Assembly (NCBI GenBank): GCA_003219355.1
Contig: QHOQ01000023.1
Coordinates: forward strand, 1-10,280
Direction of reading: 5' to 3'
Length of the DNA stretch: 10,280 nucleotides
DNA from: Verrucomicrobiota bacterium
GTDB taxonomy: Bacteria > Verrucomicrobiota > Verrucomicrobiia > Chthoniobacterales > UBA10450
Shown piece after piece: positions 6,591 to 10,280 of this stretch. Both the position numbers and the translations under genes were made by a program. The notes under the pieces are model-generated. The model made no database searches. It was given only the letters and a program-made list of their open reading frames with translations, and was not told where the DNA came from. How positions within the stretch are numbered: position 1 is the first letter of the stretch; every line of letters starts with the position of its first letter.

Positions 6591-6947
6591 CTAGTTCTTT
6601 CCTTTCTTGCTAATTCGCTTGTCCGCTTTTTCCAAATACTCGGCCAGGCGATCGAGCGATCCCTCCCAGAACTTGCGATATTCTTCCACCCACTGCGCGG
6701 CCTGTTTCAGCGGCCTGGCTTCCAACTGCATTTCGTGCACGCGCCCATAGCGGCGACGCCGGAGCAACCCCGCCTTTTCCAGCACACGCAAATGTTTTGA
6801 GACAGCCGGCAATGACATTGCATGTGACCGCGCCAGATGGGTGACACATTTGTCGCCACGCGCGAGGTGCGCCAGGATGCGCCGCCGTGTCGGATCAGCC
6901 AGGGCCGCGAAAGTCCGATTCAGTGTCTTTGGAGAATATTTAACCAT
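6591..6947 (-). CDS. ArsR family winged-helix repressor
   Basis: A 118-residue ArsR/SmtB-fold DNA-binding protein. LNRTFAALADPTRRRILAHL (9-28) is the hallmark first helix pair. LARSHAMSLPAVSKHLRVLE (38-57) followed by KAGLLRRRR (58-66) is the helix-turn-helix and wing. The metal-sensing ELCVCD box of classical ArsR is missing, and C34 is the only cysteine, so arsenic sensing by that site is unlikely. It belongs with the non-metal subgroup usually found beside SRPBCC genes (SdpR-like autorepressors). The C-terminal helix WVEEYRKFWEGSLDRLAEYL fits dimerisation. It heads the - strand run, and a triple half-site operator covers its start codon. There is no Shine-Dalgarno upstream because that space is occupied by the operator. 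Confidence 0.94.
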   Translation of the reverse strand: MVKYSPKTLNRTFAALADPTRRRILAHLARGDKCVTHLARSHAMSLPAVSKHLRVLEKAGLLRRRRYGRVHEMQLEARPLKQAAQWVEEYRKFWEGSLDRLAEYLEKADKRISKKGKN

Positions 6948-6965
6948 CTGGTTAACTATTTAACC
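6940..6965. promoter_or_regulatory. Probable ArsR operator overlapping the arsR start codon
   Basis: Three half-sites alternate in direction with exactly 10-nt periodicity: TTAACC at 6940-6945, GGTTAA at 6950-6955 and TTAACC at 6960-6965, separated by 4-nt spacers. Either adjacent pair makes a perfect 6-4-6 palindrome suited to a winged-helix dimer. The arsR ATG (6945-6947 on the - strand) lies within the first palindrome. No comparable doublet occurs elsewhere in the window, so this is the likely single control point for the downstream genes. An AT-rich ATATATT at 6966-6974 just upstream on the - strand could contribute to the promoter, but I could not fit a convincing -35/-10 pair. Confidence 0.75.
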
Positions 6966-7003
6966 GAAATATATCGCGATGCAAGTGCAAAAATTTGCGT
7001 CTC

Positions 7004-7018
7004 CGCTCTCCGAGAGCG
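7004..7018. other. Perfect 7-bp inverted repeat downstream of the H1-like gene
   Basis: CGCTCTC (7004-7010) and GAGAGCG (7012-7018) are a perfect inverted repeat around one central base. The site is 43 nt past the H1-like stop and about 57 nt upstream of the arsR start. On the - strand the nearest T-run (TTTTT, within the small palindrome GCAAAAATTTGC at 6987-6998 on +) is more than 8 nt away, so it is at best an atypical terminator for the H1-like gene. A binding site is the alternative. Confidence 0.35.
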
Positions 7019-7060
7019 AGCCGCCGGACATGTACAGCGTCTTGCGGTCGCGCGGCTGCT

Positions 7061-7447
7061 TTATTGCGGGTGAGAATCCTGTCTCGGCGCAAACCCTTGT
7101 TCAGTCGAAGTGGTTTGTGTATTCGCGTCGGCCGCCGCTCTCTTGGCAGCCCATCGTGCTTTCATCGCCGCCGCAAGTTCCGCACGACGCTCTGGCGTCA
7201 GATTGAGTTTTCTCTTCACTTTTTTGGCTGCGCTTGCTTTATCAGCCCGGGCGGCCGGTTTCCTTCCTTTCTTAGCCACGCCGGCTGTTGCTGCCGCTTC
7301 GAGTTTCTGTTTCAGCTTGGCGAGCTTCTTCGCACCCTTTTGCAGGCGAGCTTCCAGCCGCCGGATTTTCTTGCTAAGATTCTTACGTTTCATATGGGGA
7401 TCAATATTGCTCCCGCCGGTCGCAGACACGACTAGAGCGTTGGACAT
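7061..7447 (-). CDS. Lysine/alanine-rich histone-H1-like small protein
   Basis: A 128-residue, strongly basic protein. Residues 19-50 (MKRKNLSKKIRRLEARLQ, then KGAKKLAKLKQKLEA) form a predicted coiled-coil or long amphipathic helix. Residues 51-78 are a Lys/Ala-rich linker (VAKKGRKPAARADK, ASAAKKVKRK). LTPERRAELAAAMKARWAAK (82-101) matches the short PE-x-R-A-x-I-x-A-A-x-K-A-R-W motif seen in many small basic bacterial proteins. The makeup suggests non-specific nucleic-acid or nucleoid binding, which is inference. The start is uncertain: ATG 7447 gives the full length, while ATG 7393 (MKRKNLSKK) begins exactly at the basic region, and neither has a good ribosome site. It is on the same strand as the arsR run but 113 nt upstream, with an inverted repeat between, so it is probably a separate unit. 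Confidence 0.7.
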   Translation of the reverse strand: MSNALVVSATGGSNIDPHMKRKNLSKKIRRLEARLQKGAKKLAKLKQKLEAAATAGVAKKGRKPAARADKASAAKKVKRKLNLTPERRAELAAAMKARWAAKRAAADANTQTTSTEQGFAPRQDSHPQ

Positions 7448-7675
7448 CGAGTTAATGACAAAACCTGCGCAATGTCACGTTGTATAACCGCGCTATCGAG
7501 ATTGGCCTGGACCGCTTCTGCCACAAGAAAGCAAAGATATTTGTGACATTAGCTTCATTCCCGCGGCACTCGCGTTTCGCCTCGAAACATCGGCACAATT
7601 CCGATTGATGCTTGTCCAGCATTATTCGAGGTGTAGCATGGCGACGCCTCTCAAAGCAGAAAGGGAACGAGAGTT

Positions 7676-8998
7676 ATGGGCGTCATATTGCAGGCTTTTT
7701 ATTGGGATTGTCCCAAGGCGGAAAACCGCGAGCATCAGTGGTGGGTCTCAATCAAATCCAACCTGCCGTCGATCGCACAGGCAGGTTTCACGGCCCTCTG
7801 GCTTCCGCCCGCAAACAAGGCGGCCGGCTGGAAATCGATGGGGTACGATCCTTACGATTACTACGACCTGGGCCAGTTCGATCAGAAAGGCGGTGTCCCC
7901 ACCTGGTTCGGCTCCAAAGCCGAGCTGTTAGACCTGATTCACTCCGCTCAAGCCCATGGTCTCCAGGTATACGCCGACCTGGTCTTCAATCACAACAGCG
8001 GCGCTGATGCCCGGGAACTGAATCCGATCGACGGTCAATCGCGCTGGACGAAGTTCACACCTGGAAGCGGCAAATTCCGCCGTGACTGGACCTGCTTTCA
8101 TCCGAGCCGTTACGAGACCTGGGACGGCGCCACTTTCGGCGACATGCCGGACCTCTGTCATCGCGCCCCCTTCGTTTATACGGAGCTCATCAGCTACGCC
8201 CGCTGGCTTTTGGAAGAAATCGGTTTCGATGGGTTCCGCTACGACATGGTCAAAGGTTACGGCGCCTGGATGGTCCGCTCGATCCAGGAATTGCGCGCGC
8301 TGCGGGGCGGCGTCAGTTTCAAGCCGTATGGGGTCGGCGAATGCTGGGACAGCGAACGCACGATTGATGATTGGCTCGATCAAACCAATGCGTGGTCAGA
8401 CAATCCGGTCGGCGCGTTTGACTTCCCGCTCCGCTGGCGCCTGCGGGATTTGTGCGACACCTACGGTTTCAGTCTCCGCAACCTGGCGGAGCACGGAGTA
8501 CTCATGTGGGACCGACCGTCCCAGGCCGTCACCTTTGTAGAGAACCACGATGTGGTGCGCGACAGCCCCATTATCAATGACAAGCTGCTGGCGTACGCGT
8601 TCATCCTGACGCACGAAGGTTACCCGTGTGTCTTCTGGCAGGATTACTTCGACTGGGACCTCGCCCAACGGAATAGTCAAAGCGGCATTGATGCGCTCAT
8701 CAAAATTCACCAACAAAATGCCGCCGGCCCGGCGCAAGTGCTTTTCGTCGACGACAACCTCTACATCATGCAACGTCCGGGGCTCGGCGACCAAAGTGGA
8801 CTAATCTTTGTCCTGAACAACCGCGGCACCTGGAACGGTGCGTCGGTCCAAACGCGGTGGGAGAACACGCGGTTCTTGCCAGCCGCCTGGCGCGGCCGCG
8901 ACGACGCCGGCGTACCACGGGAAAAATGGACTAACGACTCAGGCTGGGTCGATCTCTGGGCGCCGCCGCGCGGCTATGCAATCTATGTGCCCGCGTGA
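7676..8998 (+). CDS. GH13 family alpha-amylase, cytoplasmic type
   Basis: A 440-residue glycoside hydrolase family 13 protein that should cleave alpha-1,4-glucan. It opens with GVILQAFYWDCP, typical of the first beta-strand of the GH13 barrel. All four conserved regions are present: DLVFNH (101-106), GFRYDMVKG with nucleophile D190, GECWD with acid/base E222, and FVENHD with D292. WLPPANKAAGWKSMGYDPYDYYDLG (43 on) is the usual strand-2/loop block. The catalytic machinery is complete. There is no signal peptide, so it probably acts on internal glycogen or imported maltodextrin. The C-terminal beta domain is short, ending WVDLWAPPRGYAIYVP. ATG 7676 is preceded by purine-rich AAGGGAACGAGAG. It stands alone, with no glycogen or maltose genes in view. 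Confidence 0.94.
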   Translation: MGVILQAFYWDCPKAENREHQWWVSIKSNLPSIAQAGFTALWLPPANKAAGWKSMGYDPYDYYDLGQFDQKGGVPTWFGSKAELLDLIHSAQAHGLQVYADLVFNHNSGADARELNPIDGQSRWTKFTPGSGKFRRDWTCFHPSRYETWDGATFGDMPDLCHRAPFVYTELISYARWLLEEIGFDGFRYDMVKGYGAWMVRSIQELRALRGGVSFKPYGVGECWDSERTIDDWLDQTNAWSDNPVGAFDFPLRWRLRDLCDTYGFSLRNLAEHGVLMWDRPSQAVTFVENHDVVRDSPIINDKLLAYAFILTHEGYPCVFWQDYFDWDLAQRNSQSGIDALIKIHQQNAAGPAQVLFVDDNLYIMQRPGLGDQSGLIFVLNNRGTWNGASVQTRWENTRFLPAAWRGRDDAGVPREKWTNDSGWVDLWAPPRGYAIYVPA

Positions 8999-9079
8999 GC
9001 TACTCGATGGAAACGTGCCCCAAGTTAGTTGACTCGCCTGTCTAAAATGAAACGACCGCCAGTCGCTTTCCTTGTTGTT

Positions 9080-9109
9080 ATTTTCATCTAACTTCAACGC
9101 CATGAAAAT
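9080..9109. other. 8-bp inverted repeat in the amylase-SDR gap
   Basis: ATTTTCAT (9080-9087) and ATGAAAAT (9102-9109) form a perfect 8-bp AT-rich stem with a 14-nt loop, about 80 nt past the amylase stop. A T-rich stretch (GTTTTACTTT) follows about 7 nt later on the + strand. It could be a weak terminator-like structure or chance. The 238-nt gap otherwise holds no gene I can support. Confidence 0.25.
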
Positions 9110-9201
9110 GGTTCAAGTTTTACTTTAGCCTTTCATTCGCTCAGCTCGACTTGCGCCTTTCCCCGTCCGTCACTCTTGCACTGGTAAAGCAGCGATCGCT
9201 C

Positions 9202-9228
9202 TTGCGGCATTCCCTGGTTCGCTATAAC
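9202..9228 (+). promoter_or_regulatory. Possible promoter of the SDR gene
   Basis: TATAAC at 9223-9228 resembles a -10 box, with TTGCGG at 9202-9207 fifteen bases upstream as a weak -35. The short spacer and the closeness to ATG 9237 (8 nt from the -10) would imply a leaderless or nearly leaderless transcript. No good Shine-Dalgarno is present, which is consistent with that, but the evidence is weak. Confidence 0.25.
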
Positions 9229-9236
9229 GAAAGTTT

Positions 9237-10100
9237 ATGGAGAAAATGGTCTTGGTAACTGGAGCAACGGGCACGGTCGGGCGTGATGTGGCGAAGCTAC
9301 TTTCCAAACAGGGTGCGGCGGTCCGCGCTGGCGTGCGTGATCAAGCCAAAGCGCGACAGCGGTTCGACGACGACATTGCGCTTGCGACGTTCGACTTTGA
9401 AGACGACAGCTCGTTTGCCGGCGCGCTAGATGGCGTCGGGAAAGTTTTCCTTCTGCCGCCGCTCCTAGCAAATCAGGTGGAGGTAACGAATGCGTTTGTT
9501 GATGCCGCGAAACGCGCCGGCATTCGCCACATCGTGAAGCTTTCGGTCATAGGTATCGATCACGCGACGCAGTTCACGTTTGGAAAGTGGCATGCCGCGA
9601 ACGAACAACACATTCGCGAATCGGGCCTGGCGTTCACGTTTTTGCGGCCGAATTCTTTCATGCAAAATTTTGTTACTCACTTTTCGCCGCGTAACGGCTC
9701 GATCTATCTACCATGGGGGAATGGGACGGCGAGCTTTGTCGACACCCGCGATATCGCGAGTGTTGCCGCGGAAGTGCTGACGAGCGACGGGCACGAAGGA
9801 AAGATTTACACGCTAACCGGGCCGGCGGCGCTCGGGATCGCAGATGTAGCGCGGATTCTTTCTGAGGCAGCGGGTCGTGAGTTAAAATATGTCGATGTTC
9901 CGGAGGATGCCGCGCGTGACGGAATGCTCCAAGCCGGACTGCCGCAGTGGCAGGTGGAGCCGATAATGGAGCTCCACGCAATCAATAAACAGAGCCGTTG
10001 GAGCGCGGTCACATCCGACATTGAAAACGTCACGAGTAATCCCGCAACCGACTTCGCAGAGTTTGCCCGCGACCATGCGGACAGGTTTCGCGCCAGCTGA
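9237..10100 (+). CDS. NmrA/YtfG-like atypical SDR, NAD(P)-binding protein
   Basis: A 287-residue Rossmann-fold protein of the atypical short-chain dehydrogenase group. VLVTGATGTVGRDVAKLL (5-22) holds the GxxGxxG dinucleotide motif, and VRAGVRD (29-35) ends strand 2. KVFLLPPLL and IRHIVKLSVIG (about 96-106) follow the usual order. LAFTFLRPNSFMQNF is the standard post-active-site block of the NmrA/YtfG/azoreductase-like set, and FVDTRDIASVAAEVL is also diagnostic. No classical YxxxK catalytic pair is visible, as expected for atypical members, so it may be a quinone or other NAD(P)H-dependent reductase, or a redox-sensing regulator. Length is normal and it looks intact. It appears monocistronic and converges on the partial gene at the right edge. 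Confidence 0.9.
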   Translation: MEKMVLVTGATGTVGRDVAKLLSKQGAAVRAGVRDQAKARQRFDDDIALATFDFEDDSSFAGALDGVGKVFLLPPLLANQVEVTNAFVDAAKRAGIRHIVKLSVIGIDHATQFTFGKWHAANEQHIRESGLAFTFLRPNSFMQNFVTHFSPRNGSIYLPWGNGTASFVDTRDIASVAAEVLTSDGHEGKIYTLTGPAALGIADVARILSEAAGRELKYVDVPEDAARDGMLQAGLPQWQVEPIMELHAINKQSRWSAVTSDIENVTSNPATDFAEFARDHADRFRAS

Positions 10101-10157
10101 AATCTGAGTTAACGTTAGGCCAGCGGCGTTCGTGTCTGACTTGCTATAAAGAAATCG

Positions 10158-10280
10158 TTACGGCGTAAGGAAAATCTTGCCTGTGTAAGGATCCTTGACT
10201 TCGGTTCCAGGTGGAAAACTGCGGACGTCGATGTAACCGTTATCCGGTGAGAACGGGCTTGTAACTAAGCCTTGTTTGCC
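10158..10280 (-). CDS. C-terminal fragment of a small conserved protein (partial)
   Basis: The last 40 codons and the stop of a - strand gene that runs off the right edge. Conserved-looking phrases are LVTSPFSPDNGYIDVRSFPP and GTEVKDPYTGKIFLTP before TAA (10158-10160). I recall very similar short proteins in Verrucomicrobiota, ending in GYVDVRGFPPGTEVK and PYTGKIF; their function is unknown to me. The dense pattern of Gly, Pro and aromatic residues argues for a real gene rather than a chance frame. It converges with the SDR gene, with 57 nt between the stops. Confidence 0.7.
   Translation of the reverse strand, partial: GKQGLVTSPFSPDNGYIDVRSFPPGTEVKDPYTGKIFLTP

Noticed and set aside
7605..7931. 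Open frames starting at 7605 and 7612 over the amylase start.
   Set aside because: They run out of frame through the conserved N-terminus of the GH13 gene and show no recognisable domain.
9102..9128. Tiny + strand frame encoding MKMVQVLL after the amylase.
   Set aside because: Eight codons, no Shine-Dalgarno, no downstream leader-type gene; it also forms one arm of an inverted repeat, so chance is enough to explain it.
9191..9200. AGCGATCGCT palindrome upstream of the SDR gene, containing the GCGATCGC (HIP1-like) octamer.
   Set aside because: A single occurrence in a GC-rich window; HIP1 enrichment is a cyanobacterial feature and nothing else here is cyanobacterial.
10107..10120. GTTAACGTTAGGCC after the SDR stop resembles an integron attC core (GTTRRRY).
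   Set aside because: No matching inverse core or imperfect-palindrome arm lies within the neighbouring 60-100 nt, and there is no integrase or cassette structure. A chance match is more likely.

Overview
This is a chromosomal window of moderately high GC from a Gram-negative-type soil or environmental bacterium. The gene set suggests Verrucomicrobiota, near the soil Chthoniobacterales: an MBOAT/SGNH pair, a DUF3175 protein, a lysine-rich histone-H1-like protein, and the small GYIDVR...FPPGTEVK...YTGKIF protein at the right edge. That placement rests on remembered resemblance, since no marker gene is present. I see no rRNA, tRNA, CRISPR array, transposase or phage gene.

Layout. (1) Left edge, + strand: a small basic DUF3175 protein, then a two-gene unit of an MBOAT membrane O-acyltransferase and an SGNH-like, membrane-anchored partner. 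The two overlap by 26 nt and probably O-acylate an exported glycan. (2) 3128-6947, - strand: a compact run of eight genes transcribed right to left. It holds an ArsR-family repressor, a mini-protein with an N-terminal CPVC motif and one hydrophobic segment, a DUF899 thioredoxin-like protein, a GFA/CENP-V zinc protein, a second DUF899 protein, two SRPBCC/AHSA1 proteins and an NTF2/SnoaL-like protein. Gaps are 4-60 nt, and the mini-gene overlaps the next gene. Three alternating TTAACC/GGTTAA half-sites with 10-nt periodicity cover the arsR start codon, which points to autoregulation of the whole unit. (3) 7061-7447, - strand: a short Lys/Ala-rich coiled-coil protein. (4) 7676-8998, + strand: a GH13 alpha-amylase without a signal peptide. 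(5) 9237-10100, + strand: an atypical SDR (NmrA/YtfG-like) NAD(P)-binding protein. (6) Right edge, - strand: the C-terminal 40 residues of a small conserved protein.

The most interesting unit is the ArsR-led operon. It combines one self-regulated repressor, two CxxC DUF899 proteins, a CxxC mini-membrane protein, a seven-cysteine GFA protein and three small-ligand-binding folds. A thiol- or electrophile-stress or small-molecule detoxification module is a reasonable inference, but nothing in the sequence names the substrate. The first DUF899 gene (5746-6456) is visibly more GC-rich than the rest of the operon, so the unit may be a composite of different origins.
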